Part shown: one piece after another, positions 40,132-49,530 of the stretch | Position numbering within the stretch: the first letter of the stretch is position 1 | How the letters are laid out: every line of letters starts with the position of its first letter | From: CAYNJY01 sp964397755 | GTDB lineage: Bacteria > Patescibacteriota > Microgenomatia > UBA10105 > UBA927 | Length of the DNA stretch: 63,145 nucleotides | Direction: 5' to 3' | Assembly (NCBI GenBank): GCA_964397755.1 | Contig: CAYNJY010000006.1 | Location: 1 to 63,145, forward strand | Program-made: the position numbers and the translations under genes | The notes under the pieces: model-generated | What the model saw: the letters and a program-made list of their open reading frames with translations, nothing else | What the model was told of the DNA's origin: nothing | Database searches by the model: none

Positions 40132-41517
40132 CTATTTGACTTCGCCGATCGGCCCGACCATGTAGAAGGCCTGTTCGGGCTTGCTGTCGTGCTTCCCTTC
40201 AAGAATTTCCTTAAACCCACTAACCGTATCCGCCAGTGATACGTATTTCCCTTGTCGAGCGGTGAATGCTTCGGCGACAAACATCGGTTGGGTGAGGAAG
40301 CGCTGAATTTTTCGGGCGCGTGAGACCGTTCGCTTGTCCTCATCACTCAATTCCTCCATCCCGAGAATTGCAATGATGTCCTGGAGATCTTTGTAGCGCT
40401 GGAGAACGCGCTGCACCCCCCGGGCAACCTCGTAGTGATTGGTACCGACGACTGACGGCTCAAGGATGCGGGAGTTGGAAGCGAGGGGATCGACAGCCGG
40501 GTAGAGTCCTTGCTCGGCGATTGAGCGCTCGAGCGAGACAGAGCCATCGAGGTGGGCAAACGTCGCAACCGGCGCCGGGTCCGTGTAGTCGTCGGCAGGC
40601 ACATAGACTGCTTGAACAGACGTAATAGAACCTTTCTTTGTTGAAGCGATCCGTTCCTGAAGCGCTCCCATCTCCGAGGCGAGGGTGGGTTGGTACCCGA
40701 CAGCCGATGGTATACGACCCAGAAGCGCTGACACCTCGCTTCCGGCTTGAGCGAATCGGAATATATTATCGATGAAGAGAAGCACGTCCTGCCCTTCTTC
40801 GTCACGGAAGTATTCAGCCATCGTAAGACCGGTAAGCCCGACACGAAGACGAGCTCCCGGCGGTTCGTTCATCTGACCGAACACGAGCGCAGTTTTATCG
40901 ATGACACCCGATTCCTTCATCTCGCGCCAGAGGTCGTTTCCTTCGCGCGAGCGCTCGCCGACGCCCGCAAACACCGACACGCCTCCGTGCACTTCCGCAA
41001 CGTTGTGAATGAGCTCCTGGATAAGGATGGTTTTCCCGACTCCCGCGCCGCCAAAGATTGCTACCTTGCCTCCCTTTACAAACGGCGCGACGAGATCAAT
41101 GACTTTTATGCCCGTTTCCAGAACTTCGCGCTTTATGCTCTGCTCACGGAGTGTCGGAGCGCTTCGGTGAATTGGGGAGCGTTTCAAGTTTGCGATGGCA
41201 CCTTTCTCGTCAATAGGTTCGCCGACGACGTTAAAAATCCTCCCGAGCGTCTTTTTGCCGACGGGGACAGAAATCGGCTGTCCGGTCGCTCTCACGCTGT
41301 TGCCGCGGCGAAGGCCGTCTGTGGGCCCCATCGCAATAGTCCCCACGCGATGATCGCCGAGGTGGGACGCGACCTCAAGAACCAGAACCGTACCCTTCTC
41401 CGTACCGCTTTCTGTTTCGAGAGCTTCGTAAATCGCCGGAAGGCGCTCCCCTGAAAACTGAACATCAACCACGACACCGACGATCTGGACGATTGTTCCA
41501 AAATTCTGACTATTCAT
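40132..41517 (-). CDS. atpD: ATP synthase beta subunit
   Basis: The protein of about 461 residues is the catalytic F1 subunit. The P-loop is FGGAGVGKTILIQELIHN, the catalytic Glu lies in GVGERSREGNDLWREM, Walker B is VLLFIDNIFRFAQAGSEVSALLGR, and the signature VYVPADDYTDPAPVATFAHLD is present. It starts at the ATG at 41517 (NFGTIVQIVGVVVDVQF); the ORF can extend 11 residues upstream without homology. The 78-base gap to atpG holds a short repeat (41562-41592), unusual inside an otherwise contiguous operon. Confidence 0.97.
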   Translation of the reverse strand: MNSQNFGTIVQIVGVVVDVQFSGERLPAIYEALETESGTEKGTVLVLEVASHLGDHRVGTIAMGPTDGLRRGNSVRATGQPISVPVGKKTLGRIFNVVGEPIDEKGAIANLKRSPIHRSAPTLREQSIKREVLETGIKVIDLVAPFVKGGKVAIFGGAGVGKTILIQELIHNVAEVHGGVSVFAGVGERSREGNDLWREMKESGVIDKTALVFGQMNEPPGARLRVGLTGLTMAEYFRDEEGQDVLLFIDNIFRFAQAGSEVSALLGRIPSAVGYQPTLASEMGALQERIASTKKGSITSVQAVYVPADDYTDPAPVATFAHLDGSVSLERSIAEQGLYPAVDPLASNSRILEPSVVGTNHYEVARGVQRVLQRYKDLQDIIAILGMEELSDEDKRTVSRARKIQRFLTQPMFVAEAFTARQGKYVSLADTVSGFKEILEGKHDSKPEQAFYMVGPIGEVK

Positions 41518-41561
41518 TTCTTTTTTTTGTTTTCTGTTCGTACCGACCATATGTACAATTT

Positions 41562-41592
41562 TGCAGATTTGTCATGTGCAGATTTGTAGATT
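41562..41592. repeat. Short direct repeat in the atpG-atpD gap
   Basis: GCAGATTTGTCATGT is followed by GCAGATTTGTAGATT: a 15-base unit repeated with 11 matches, the core being GCAGATTTGT. It resembles the low-complexity micro-repeats found elsewhere in the window. Confidence 0.45.
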
Positions 41593-41595
41593 CTT

Positions 41596-42450
41596 CTATT
41601 CCACTGCCAGTCTCGCCGTCACCATGTCCGTAATTTCGTAGGTCACTTTCTCCTGTCGAGCTCTGTTATACAGCAAGGTGAGCTCATCCGTAAGTGAAAG
41701 CGCGTTATCCGTGGCAGAGCGCATCGCGACCATGCGAGCCGAGTGCTCGCTCGCCTCTGCCTGGAGAATCGCGTCACGAACTTGGTTTTCTATGTAATGC
41801 GGAAGGAGCAGGTCAAATGCTGTCGCGATATCCGGCTCAATCGTATAGGTCAACTCACGAGTTTTGGATATCGCTTCACCCTCAAGGGTGAGCGGAAGTA
41901 TGGTTTTTCTGCGAGGCGATTGTGTAAGGGCCGAGACGAACTCATTGTACAGGAGATCTACCGCACCGAACGTGTGCGAGAGGAACTGCGTTATGGCGAG
42001 GTTAACAACCGCCGGGACGCTCCCTCCGAACGGCACACTATCGGAGAAATCAGCGGTGACGGGAGCCCCCATACGAGCAAGGAACTCCGCCCCTTTCTTC
42101 CCAAGTGTAACGAAGGTATGGTCTGAGAGCTTGGGGTACTTGGTCATCAGGAAACGAAACACTTGTGTGTTGAGACCCCCGCAGAGTCCCTTGTTCGTTG
42201 AGATGAGGATAACCAAACGGTTCCCCCTCGGAGCTACCGGCTTGGCTAGGAGCGGATGGTGGGCGAGGTCAACTTTTTCTGAAAGCCGCATCACCATCTC
42301 GTAAATTTTGTTTGCATACAGCTTTCCCGACAGGGCGAGCGCTTGGGCTTTGCGCATCTTCGATGCAGCCACAAGTTCCATCGCTTTCGTAATCTGTGCA
42401 ATATTCTTTGCGGTTCTGATTCTCCGCTTGATGATTCGAATACTGGCCAT
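41596..42450 (-). CDS. atpG: ATP synthase gamma subunit
   Basis: The 284-residue rotor shaft starts IRIIKRRIRTAKNIAQITKAMELVAASKMRKAQ, the N-terminal coiled-coil helix, and has a Rossmann-like core (VILISTNKGLCGGLNTQVFRFL). It ends with the C-terminal helix SEHSARMVAMRSATDNALSLTDELTLLYNRARQEKVTYEITDMV, read in parts. The length is normal. It is 1 base from the atpA stop. Confidence 0.96.
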   Translation of the reverse strand: MASIRIIKRRIRTAKNIAQITKAMELVAASKMRKAQALALSGKLYANKIYEMVMRLSEKVDLAHHPLLAKPVAPRGNRLVILISTNKGLCGGLNTQVFRFLMTKYPKLSDHTFVTLGKKGAEFLARMGAPVTADFSDSVPFGGSVPAVVNLAITQFLSHTFGAVDLLYNEFVSALTQSPRRKTILPLTLEGEAISKTRELTYTIEPDIATAFDLLLPHYIENQVRDAILQAEASEHSARMVAMRSATDNALSLTDELTLLYNRARQEKVTYEITDMVTARLAVE

Positions 42451-42451
42451 A

Positions 42452-43960
42452 CTACACGAATCCTTTCGTTACCTCTTTGATCGCTTTTTGGAATGTTGCT
42501 TCGCCCTCTCCCGTCAATGTTTTTTCTTTCGCAATGGCAGCGAGAGCCTTTCGCTCGTGTACCTCAAGATAGTCAAGGAATTTCTGCTCAAACTCCAAAA
42601 TGCGGGAAACCGGCACACCGTCAAGATACCCACCAGTTCCCGCCCACATGCTCGCGACCTGCTTCTCGACAGACATCGGCACATACTGGCCCTGCTTAAG
42701 GAGCTCTACCATTCGACTCCCTCGTTCGATCTGTTTCTTTGTAACCTCATCCACGTCGGCGGCAAACTGAGCAAACGCCGCAAGTTCGCGGTACTGCGCG
42801 AGGTCAAGCCGCAGGTTGCCAGCGACCTTTTTCATTGCCTTTATCTGGGCATCCCCACCCACGCGAGACACAGAGAGACCGACGTTTATCGCTGGTCTTT
42901 GTCCTGCATAAAAGAGATCTGATTCTAAATAGATCTGCCCATCGGTTATGGAAATGACATTGGTGGGAATATATGCTGACACGTCGTTGGCTTGTGTTTC
43001 TACAATGGGAAGGGCGGTAAGAGAGCCACCCCCATAGGGACTCGCGAGCCGACATGCCCGCTCAAGAAGCCTGCTATGGAGATAAAATACATCTCCCGGA
43101 TAGGCTTCGCGGCCAGACGGCCTGCGAAGGGTGAGTGATATCTGCCGGTACGCCCACGCGTGCTTCGTGAGGTCATCGTAGACCACAAGCGCATCGCGGC
43201 CTTGGTCCATAAAGTACTCGCCGAGCGTGCAACCGGCATACGGAGCGAGATACTGAAGGCTAGCCCCTTCGCTCGCAGCTGCAGAAACTACGATCGTATG
43301 GGAAAGGGCTCCGTGTTTCTCAAGATCAGCGACGACCTGCGCGACCCTTGAGGCTTTCTGCCCGATCGCTACATAGATAGAGACGACATTCTCCTTTTTC
43401 TGATTGATGATCGTGTCAACCGCAAGGGCGGTTTTTCCGGTATTCCGGTCGCCGATAATAAGTTCCCGTTGGCCGCGGCCTATTGGTGTCATCGTGTCGA
43501 TTGCCTTGATACCCGTTTGGAGCGGAGTGGTGACCCGTTGGCGGAAGATAACACCGGGCGCGACCCGCTCTATGGGAAGCCTCTTTTTGGCTGAAATTGG
43601 GCCTTTGCCATCGAGCGGGTCGCCCAAAGGGTTCACCACTCGTCCGAGAAATCCCTCTCCTACCGGCGTCGAGAGAAGCTCGCCAGTACCCTGGACCTCA
43701 TCGCCCTGCTTGAGCGACAGGTAATCACCCAAAATGATCGCGCCGACATCGTCTTCTTTCAAATTGACGGCAACTCCGACTACCCCGCCCGGGAAACGGA
43801 GGAGCTCAAGGTAGGCAGCCCTCGGCAACCCGGATAACGTGAGAACGCCGTCTCCGATCGTCACGATATGACCGACGCGGCGCAGCGACTGAGATGGTTC
43901 GTACCGTTCTATCTTTTTAACAAGCTCGAGGGCAATCTGTTTAGAAAGATCCATAGCCAT
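42452..43960 (-). CDS. atpA: ATP synthase alpha subunit
   Basis: The 502-residue non-catalytic nucleotide-binding F1 subunit has the P-loop [20 protein letters not shown] and [20 protein letters not shown]. The signature [22 protein letters not shown] is present, and [35 protein letters not shown] is seen in family form (here [11 protein letters not shown]). The ATG at 43960 (MAMDLSKQ) starts 1 base after the atpH stop; longer in-frame starts overlap atpH. Confidence 0.97.
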   Translation of the reverse strand: [502 protein letters not shown]

Positions 43961-43961
43961 A

Positions 43962-44318
43962 CTACTGTACGACTGACTGTTCCACAAAATGGTTGAGCTG
44001 GCGAGAGAGGGTGGTATCTATAATGAGATCACCAATATCTACTCGTAAGCCTCCGAGGAGTGACCGATCGACGGTGCAACGGATGGTGACGGGCCTACCG
44101 ATAACCGACGCGAGCACCCGACCGAGCGCCTGCTTCTCCGAAGCGGTGAGTGCCACCACGCTCCGTACACGAGCTTCCTGCTGCCGTCTTGTGCTCGCTG
44201 TTACCTTCTGAAGGAGTTTCCGCACCCTCGGAACATACTGTTCTGCTTTACCTTCCCGTCGCAGGTAGCTGACCACGCCCTCAACAAAACCTCGTGCATC
44301 GTGGGTGAGAGGATTCAT
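43962..44318 (-). CDS. atpH: ATP synthase delta subunit, short form
   Basis: The 118-residue protein keeps the C-terminal half of delta: VRSVVALTASEKQALGRVLASVIGRPVTIRCTVDRSLLGGLRVDIGDLIIDTTLSRQL, in which DRSLLGGLRVDIGDLIID is the diagnostic block. The usual 175-180-residue protein has a larger N-terminal six-helix bundle that binds alpha. Here only about 50 residues precede the conserved part. It starts overlapping the atpF stop by 4 bases. The shortening may reflect a minimal peripheral stalk. Confidence 0.88.
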   Translation of the reverse strand: MNPLTHDARGFVEGVVSYLRREGKAEQYVPRVRKLLQKVTASTRRQQEARVRSVVALTASEKQALGRVLASVIGRPVTIRCTVDRSLLGGLRVDIGDLIIDTTLSRQLNHFVEQSVVQ

Positions 44319-44836
44319 AGAGAAGATCGTAGTTTCCCTCGCTTGGCGAGTGCCTCCAGTTTCTTTATATGCTGACTCACAAGCCGATGCTGATCCGTTG
44401 TCGTAAGGACGCTTCCGATGAGCTTCCGGACCATTGACGCGGCAACGGTTACCGCTTCTTTGCGGAGGTCCATGGCCGTCTGCTCACGGATTCTCTCGGC
44501 TTCGGCTCGCGCTCTCCCAATGATTTCTTCTCCTTGCTTCTGGGCTTGGACAACACTCTCTCGCTCAACATCCTTGGCATCTTTTTTCGCCTGTTCTATA
44601 ACCAGCTGGCCTTCATGACGTGCTGCCGCAAGAACTTTCTCTCGCTTTGCCGCGAGCTTCTCCTCCTCCTGCCGCATTTTTTCTGTCAAGGCCAAGCCCT
44701 CCCCAATCTCCTTTTTCCGCTTCTCGAGCATGGTGAGAATCGGCCGGTAAAGAAGCTTCTGGAGGGCCAGCACAATGATGAGAAAATTGATGACCTGCGC
44801 GGCCAGCAACTTCGCGTCGATACCTAACTGTTCCAT
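44315..44836 (-). CDS. atpF: ATP synthase b subunit
   Basis: The 173-residue peripheral-stalk subunit has an N-terminal membrane helix (LLAAQVINFLIIVLALQKLL, 9-28). A long charged coiled coil, rich in Lys, Glu and Ala, runs to about residue 150. Family features are NFLI and LLYRPILTMLEKRKKEI. A strong Shine-Dalgarno (AGGAGG) lies 6 bases before the ATG. Only one b-type gene is present, so the stalk is a b homodimer. Confidence 0.95.
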   Translation of the reverse strand: MEQLGIDAKLLAAQVINFLIIVLALQKLLYRPILTMLEKRKKEIGEGLALTEKMRQEEEKLAAKREKVLAAARHEGQLVIEQAKKDAKDVERESVVQAQKQGEEIIGRARAEAERIREQTAMDLRKEAVTVAASMVRKLIGSVLTTTDQHRLVSQHIKKLEALAKRGKLRSSL

Positions 44837-44846
44837 AGAAACCCTC

Positions 44847-45074
44847 CTAGACGAACTTAATTATCAGACCCGCTACCAATGCGTAGATCGCGATCGCCTC
44901 CGCAAATGCAATGCCAAGGATCATGCTTGTTCGCACCTCTCCAGCAGATTCAGGGTTCCTTCCGATTGCCTCCATGGCTCTTGCAGTAATCATACCGATC
45001 GCAATCGCGGGTGCCGAGCCTCCGACTGCTATGGTAATGCCCGTCATGACTAATTTTGCAACTGCCTCATCCAT
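44847..45074 (-). CDS. atpE: ATP synthase c subunit
   Basis: The 75-residue helical hairpin has the conserved loop GRNPES and the ion-binding glutamate E59 in AFAEAIAIYALV. Sodium-type ring residues are absent: the position of the Ilyobacter Gln32 is Ile, and the Ser/Thr after the Glu are Ala/Ile. This points to proton coupling. It has the best ribosome binding site in the operon (AAAGGAGGTGAGAGT before ATG, spacing 7), in keeping with the high copy number of c in the rotor. Confidence 0.96.
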   Translation of the reverse strand: MDEAVAKLVMTGITIAVGGSAPAIAIGMITARAMEAIGRNPESAGEVRTSMILGIAFAEAIAIYALVAGLIIKFV

Positions 45075-45209
45075 ACTCTCACCTCCTTTAGGAAGAGTTT
45101 TCGAGCGTCTTTGCGAGAATTACTCTTTCGTAAGCCCTCCTGTAAGCGCTCCGCGAGCCGTCTACGAATAGTAGTGAAAAGGCGAGCGGTAAGCTAGGGA
45201 GGGCATTTC
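45075..45209. other. atpB-atpE gap
   Basis: This is the only sizeable gap (135 bases) inside the atpB-to-atpA block. It contains the strong atpE ribosome binding site near 45083-45088 and a GC-rich stretch that can fold on the minus strand. A processing site or a secondary promoter for atpE is possible but not demonstrable here. Confidence 0.35.
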
Positions 45210-45938
45210 CTACCCGTGTTCTGCGTGTGAAACTGCTACGTTTAAAAATACCGCAGTGAGCATAGAAAACACAAGGGCCTGAATAAATCCAACAAACAAT
45301 TCCAGAGCCAGAAATGGGAGCGGGGCGACAAAGGGCATAAGAAATGCCATAACGGTGAGGAGTACCTCGCCGGCGAAAATATTACCAAAGAGCCGGAATG
45401 CAAAGGATAGTACTTTGGATATCTCCGATGCGAGCTCGAGTATTCCCACAAAGAAATTAATAGGGTTTGAAACATTAATAAATCGGGTCGAGTAATGGCT
45501 GCCGGCGGTTTTGAACCCAAAATACTGAATCGCTAGTACGGCAACGACCGCAAGCCCAAGCGTTGTGTTTATATCACTCGTAGCAGCGCGAAAAAGCGGA
45601 ATGATCTTTGCCTCAGCTTCTCGTATTCCAATCGTTCCGACGCCGGGAAAGAGCCCCATCCAGTTTGCAGTAATAATAAAGAGAAAGAAAGACGCAAGAA
45701 GCGGAAAAAACCTCGCTGCGTGGGGACCAGTAATGGATGCGAAAAACTCATAGAGTCCGCCGACAATCGACTCAGCAATCGATTGCAAAGGCGACGGAAC
45801 GAGGCGCATGCGGCGCGTCGCGAGAGACGAAAGTGCGATAAGAAGAAGTGTTACGAGCCAAGTCGTAAGAAGTGCGTTCGTTATGGGAAACCCCAGAAGG
45901 GTTCCGAGCTTCTCTGCGGCAAGAGATATGTGTGGCAT
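45210..45938 (-). CDS. atpB: ATP synthase a subunit
   Basis: The 242-residue membrane stator subunit has about five helices. The essential arginine lies in LSFAFRLFGNIFAGEVLL, preceded by NPINFFVGILELASEISK and followed by FLALELFVGFIQALVFSMLTAVFLNVA. Together with AtpE it forms the proton path. It follows atpZ by 3 bases. Confidence 0.96.
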   Translation of the reverse strand: MPHISLAAEKLGTLLGFPITNALLTTWLVTLLLIALSSLATRRMRLVPSPLQSIAESIVGGLYEFFASITGPHAARFFPLLASFFLFIITANWMGLFPGVGTIGIREAEAKIIPLFRAATSDINTTLGLAVVAVLAIQYFGFKTAGSHYSTRFINVSNPINFFVGILELASEISKVLSFAFRLFGNIFAGEVLLTVMAFLMPFVAPLPFLALELFVGFIQALVFSMLTAVFLNVAVSHAEHG

Positions 45939-45941
45939 TGT

Positions 45942-46274
45942 TTAGCGATCCTTCGCTCTACTTCCTCTACTTCTACGAAGAACGTCTGAAACTATTCGTA
46001 CTATCGTCACGGTCGACACGACGATACCGAAAAAAAGAAGCGAGAGGGTCGCTTTCGGATACGTGCCCCAATGTCTGTCGAGGTAGGTTCCTAAAAACGC
46101 CCCTCCGGCTATCGGCAGTGCGATAGTAAATCCAATTTCACCAATAAACCCAAGATAAAACAACCCGGAATCCGCGTCTTTTGTGCGATGCGATCTCTCT
46201 TCCCTCGCACGTTCTACAATCTTGTCCTCAGACAACTCAATGGTGTACCGGTCTACTATGCTCTGCTTTTTCAT
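45942..46274 (-). CDS. AtpZ/AtpI-family membrane protein
   Basis: The 110-residue protein has two hydrophobic helices (about 47-66 and 77-98) separated by GTYLDRHWGTYPKATL, the pattern of the AtpZ/AtpI family encoded first in many atp operons. AtpI helps c-ring assembly and AtpZ/I pairs may form a Ca/Mg channel; which applies here is open. The ATG at 46274 is the start; a TTG at 46283 is an alternative. A promoter-like TTGACG-N18-TACAAT overlaps the ATG, which would put the RNA start inside the gene, so I do not trust it. Confidence 0.82.
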   Translation of the reverse strand: MKKQSIVDRYTIELSEDKIVERAREERSHRTKDADSGLFYLGFIGEIGFTIALPIAGGAFLGTYLDRHWGTYPKATLSLLFFGIVVSTVTIVRIVSDVLRRSRGSRAKDR

Positions 46275-46305
46275 TGTACCCAAAAAATCAAGACTGCGTC
46301 AACCG

Positions 46306-49300
46306 TCAGTTTGTGTCTGGAATGCTCAGGGGGCGAACTGATTCGGCAAGAATGAGGAGACGATCCTCCTTCTCGTCCACACGGCCGCTTACCGTTACGA
46401 CCGTATCGGGATATAAGACATCCACCAACGAGGCATATACCTTGGGGAATACCACGACCTCCAGACTACCGTTTACATCTTCTAATTTCACAAACGCCAT
46501 CATGTTATTTCCGACCTTTGTGCTAATTTTCTTCACGGCCGTTATGATTCCAGTGACTGACACGCGTTCGCCCACGCGTTCATGTGTGATATCAGCAAGC
46601 TGTGTCCTACCTTCTTTAGGAAGTGCTTCTAAAATTGCTTCAAGGGGATGAGCGGTGAGATAGAATCCGAGAAGCTCTTTTTCATAGGACAAAAGCTGCG
46701 CATGTGACAACTCAGGTATATCTGGCAGACTAAAACGAGAACTTGTATGCTCCTCCCCGCCATCAAAAAGACTCACCTGACCAGATGCGACATGGCGCCG
46801 CGTCCTATGAACATCTTCCAAAAGCCCGGAAAACGCCGAGAGCATAGCTGCTCTTCTTCCAAATGAATCCATAGCCCCTGCCTTGACCAGGCTTTCGAGT
46901 GTTTTTCTGTTCACTTTTGACACGTCCACCCGATGGATAAAGTCCGAAAGACTACTGAAGAGCTTCTCGTTTCTCGCAGAAAAAATTGCTTCTATTGCTG
47001 CCTCGCCGACATTTTTAATGACCGAGAGCCCAAAACGGATTGTCCCTTCTTCTATGGTAAACTCGACCGATGAACGATTGATATCCGGAGGAAGGAGTGA
47101 CACCCTCATCCTCTTACACTCAGAAACCGACATGGCAATCTTTTCATCCCGGGCAGGGCCAGTGTTTGCCCGAGACTCCGCAGCCAGAACCGCAGTCATA
47201 TATTCAACGGGGTAGTTCGCCTTGAGGTAGGCGGTTTGGTAGGCAATCATCGCGTAGCAGGCGGCGTGCGCTTTGTTGAATCCGTAGCCGGCAAACGGTT
47301 CGATAAGTGTAAAAATTTCTTCAGCCTTTTCCCTCGTGAGTCCGTTTTTGACGCAGCCTTCAATAAACTTCTCTTTCTGCTTCTTCATCTCTGAAGGAAT
47401 TTTCTTTCCGACAGCTTTCCTCAATTTATCCGCGTCCCCCCACGAGTATCCGGCGAGGTTGATAGCGGTAAGGAGCACATCGTCCTGGTAGCAGATGAGT
47501 CCGTACGACTGGGCAAGTGCGTCCTTCAGCCTGTCATCTGGGTATACGATTGCCTTGGGGTTGTGCTTGCGCCGAATAAACTCCGGGATCACCTGCATCG
47601 GTCCCGGACGAAAAAGCGCGACCATCGCCATGAGGTCAAAAATTGTGGTGGGCTTGAGTTCCTTGATGTGGCGCCGCATGCCGGACGACTCAAGTTGAAA
47701 GACGCCGGTCGTTTCGCCGCTCGCGAGCATAGCAAACGTCTGGTCGTCGTCGAGCGGAATCTCATTGAGGCGGACAGAAACACCTCGTGTTTGGTGAATA
47801 AAAAAGAGCGCCTGCGAGAGAATCGTCAGGTTCCGAAGGCCCAAAAAATCCATTTTGAGAAGCCCCACCCCGTCCTCTCCCACCGTGTACATGTCATACT
47901 GCGTGACGATCTTCTCGCCCTTCGATTCGCGCTGGAGCGGTGTGTACTCTACAAGCGGCTTGTCTGCAATCACGACTCCCGCGGCGTGGACCGATGCGTG
48001 GCGCGCAACGCCCTCGAGTTTTCGGGCTACGTCAAGAAGACGTTTGGTCTCCGGTTCGCTTGTATAAGCAAGAGACAGTTCCAGCGACTGCTCGAGAGCT
48101 TTTTCGATTGTCATCGGAAACCCTTGAAAGCCGAGCGGGATCATCCGCGCAATCCGATCCGGTGCAACGTAGGGCATGCCGAGCGCCCGCCCGGTATCTC
48201 GGACAGCACCGCGCGCCTCCATGGTGCCGAACGTGATAATTTGCGCGACTTTCTCCTTGCCGAACTTCTGTGTCACGTAGGCAATCACTTCGTCTCTACG
48301 GTCATCGGCAAAGTCTAAATCAATGTCAGGCGGGCTCGGCCGCTGGGGATTGAGAAACCGCTCGAAGGGAAGTTTAAAAAAGAAAGGGTCTATGCCGGTG
48401 ATGCCCAGAATGTAGGAAACCACGGATCCGGCTGCCGACCCGCGGCCCGGCCCAACCGCAATCCCTTGCTCTTTGGCCCAGTTGACGAAATCGGCAACGA
48501 TCAGAAAATAGGTCGCGTAGCCTTTACTTCGTATGATATCAAGCTCGTAGCTAACACGCTCTGTAACCTCTTTCGTTCTCTTTGGGTACTTTTGACCAAT
48601 GCGTTCGTCGACCAGTTGCTTGATGTAATCATTCGGCGTGAGCCCATCGGGCAGCGGGTAATTCGGCAAGATCCAGTGGCCGACATCAAGAGAGATGTCA
48701 CACATCTCGGCGATCTTTGCGGTATTTTCGATAGCCTCCGGATACTGGATAAATAAGCCCTTCATCTCTTCGGGAGAACGCAGGTAAAAATCAGGGGAAT
48801 CGATCATGGTAAGCGGCCGATTTTTTTCAAGGATCGTGTGCTGGGTCTGAACACAGAGAAGTATTTCTTGGGCCTCGGCGTCTTCGGGGTCCACATAATG
48901 GACGTCGTTAGTGGCAACCAAGGGAAGCCCGAGCTTGCGGGAGAGGACAACAACCTTCTCGTTCACCTCGTCCTGCTCGGGAATCTTGGGGTGTTTCTGA
49001 ATCTCCAGGTAATAATGGTCACGGCCAAAAAGCTCTGCGTACTGGCTTGCGATTTTTTCCGCCTCGCTCTCCTTTCCTTCGCGAAGAAGCTGCGGTACCT
49101 GACCTTGAAGGCACGCGGATAAGCAGATGAGGCCTTCGTGGTGTTTCGTTAAAAGCTCCCAGTCGATCCGGGGGCGATAGTAGTATCCCTCAAGATGCGC
49201 GTGGGTGACGAGCTTCATGAGATTTTTGTATCCGGCTGCGTTTTTGGCAAGAAGCACCAAGTGATAGGGGTCAGTATCGACTTTGGCTTCTTTATCAAAA

Positions 49301-49527
49301 CGCGAGCGCTTGGCTACGTAGGTCTCCACACCAATGATCGGGTTCATTCCGGCAGCTTTGGCTTTGAGGTAAAACTTAAAAGCACCGTACATCGCTCCAT
49401 GATCGGTCAGGGCCATGGCATCCATGCCGAAGGAGCGCGCGCGCTCTATGAGGTGATCCAGCTTCCCCAATCCATCAAGAAGGGAAAACTCACTATGGAC
49501 GTGAAGGTGGACAAAATTTGCAGACAT
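46306..49527 (-). CDS. dnaE: DNA polymerase III alpha subunit
   Basis: The 1073-residue replicative polymerase of DnaE1 type begins with the PHP domain (FVHLHVHSEFSLLDGLGKLD, residues 5-24; MALTDHGAMYGAFKF). The catalytic core has GPGRGSAAGSVVSYILGIT and PPDIDLDFADDRRDEVIAYV with the metal-binding DxD. A (HhH)2 segment (EPFAGYGFNKAHAACYAMIAYQTAYLKANYP) and an OB-fold C-terminus (TGIITAVKKISTKVGNNMMAFVKLED) follow, each read in parts. The length fits a compact DnaE1. It is 3 bases behind the GGDEF gene. Confidence 0.97.
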   Translation of the reverse strand: MSANFVHLHVHSEFSLLDGLGKLDHLIERARSFGMDAMALTDHGAMYGAFKFYLKAKAAGMNPIIGVETYVAKRSRFDKEAKVDTDPYHLVLLAKNAAGYKNLMKLVTHAHLEGYYYRPRIDWELLTKHHEGLICLSACLQGQVPQLLREGKESEAEKIASQYAELFGRDHYYLEIQKHPKIPEQDEVNEKVVVLSRKLGLPLVATNDVHYVDPEDAEAQEILLCVQTQHTILEKNRPLTMIDSPDFYLRSPEEMKGLFIQYPEAIENTAKIAEMCDISLDVGHWILPNYPLPDGLTPNDYIKQLVDERIGQKYPKRTKEVTERVSYELDIIRSKGYATYFLIVADFVNWAKEQGIAVGPGRGSAAGSVVSYILGITGIDPFFFKLPFERFLNPQRPSPPDIDLDFADDRRDEVIAYVTQKFGKEKVAQIITFGTMEARGAVRDTGRALGMPYVAPDRIARMIPLGFQGFPMTIEKALEQSLELSLAYTSEPETKRLLDVARKLEGVARHASVHAAGVVIADKPLVEYTPLQRESKGEKIVTQYDMYTVGEDGVGLLKMDFLGLRNLTILSQALFFIHQTRGVSVRLNEIPLDDDQTFAMLASGETTGVFQLESSGMRRHIKELKPTTIFDLMAMVALFRPGPMQVIPEFIRRKHNPKAIVYPDDRLKDALAQSYGLICYQDDVLLTAINLAGYSWGDADKLRKAVGKKIPSEMKKQKEKFIEGCVKNGLTREKAEEIFTLIEPFAGYGFNKAHAACYAMIAYQTAYLKANYPVEYMTAVLAAESRANTGPARDEKIAMSVSECKRMRVSLLPPDINRSSVEFTIEEGTIRFGLSVIKNVGEAAIEAIFSARNEKLFSSLSDFIHRVDVSKVNRKTLESLVKAGAMDSFGRRAAMLSAFSGLLEDVHRTRRHVASGQVSLFDGGEEHTSSRFSLPDIPELSHAQLLSYEKELLGFYLTAHPLEAILEALPKEGRTQLADITHERVGERVSVTGIITAVKKISTKVGNNMMAFVKLEDVNGSLEVVVFPKVYASLVDVLYPDTVVTVSGRVDEKEDRLLILAESVRPLSIPDTN

Positions 49528-49530
49528 ACG

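Noticed and set aside
46273..46302. Promoter TTGACG-N18-TACAAT for the atp operon
   Set aside because: Its -10 overlaps the AtpZ start codon, so the RNA would begin inside the gene. Kept only as a remark.
47563..48318. Plus-strand ORF of 251 codons
   Set aside because: It is antisense to dnaE; His/Arg-rich composition typical of reversed coding sequence.
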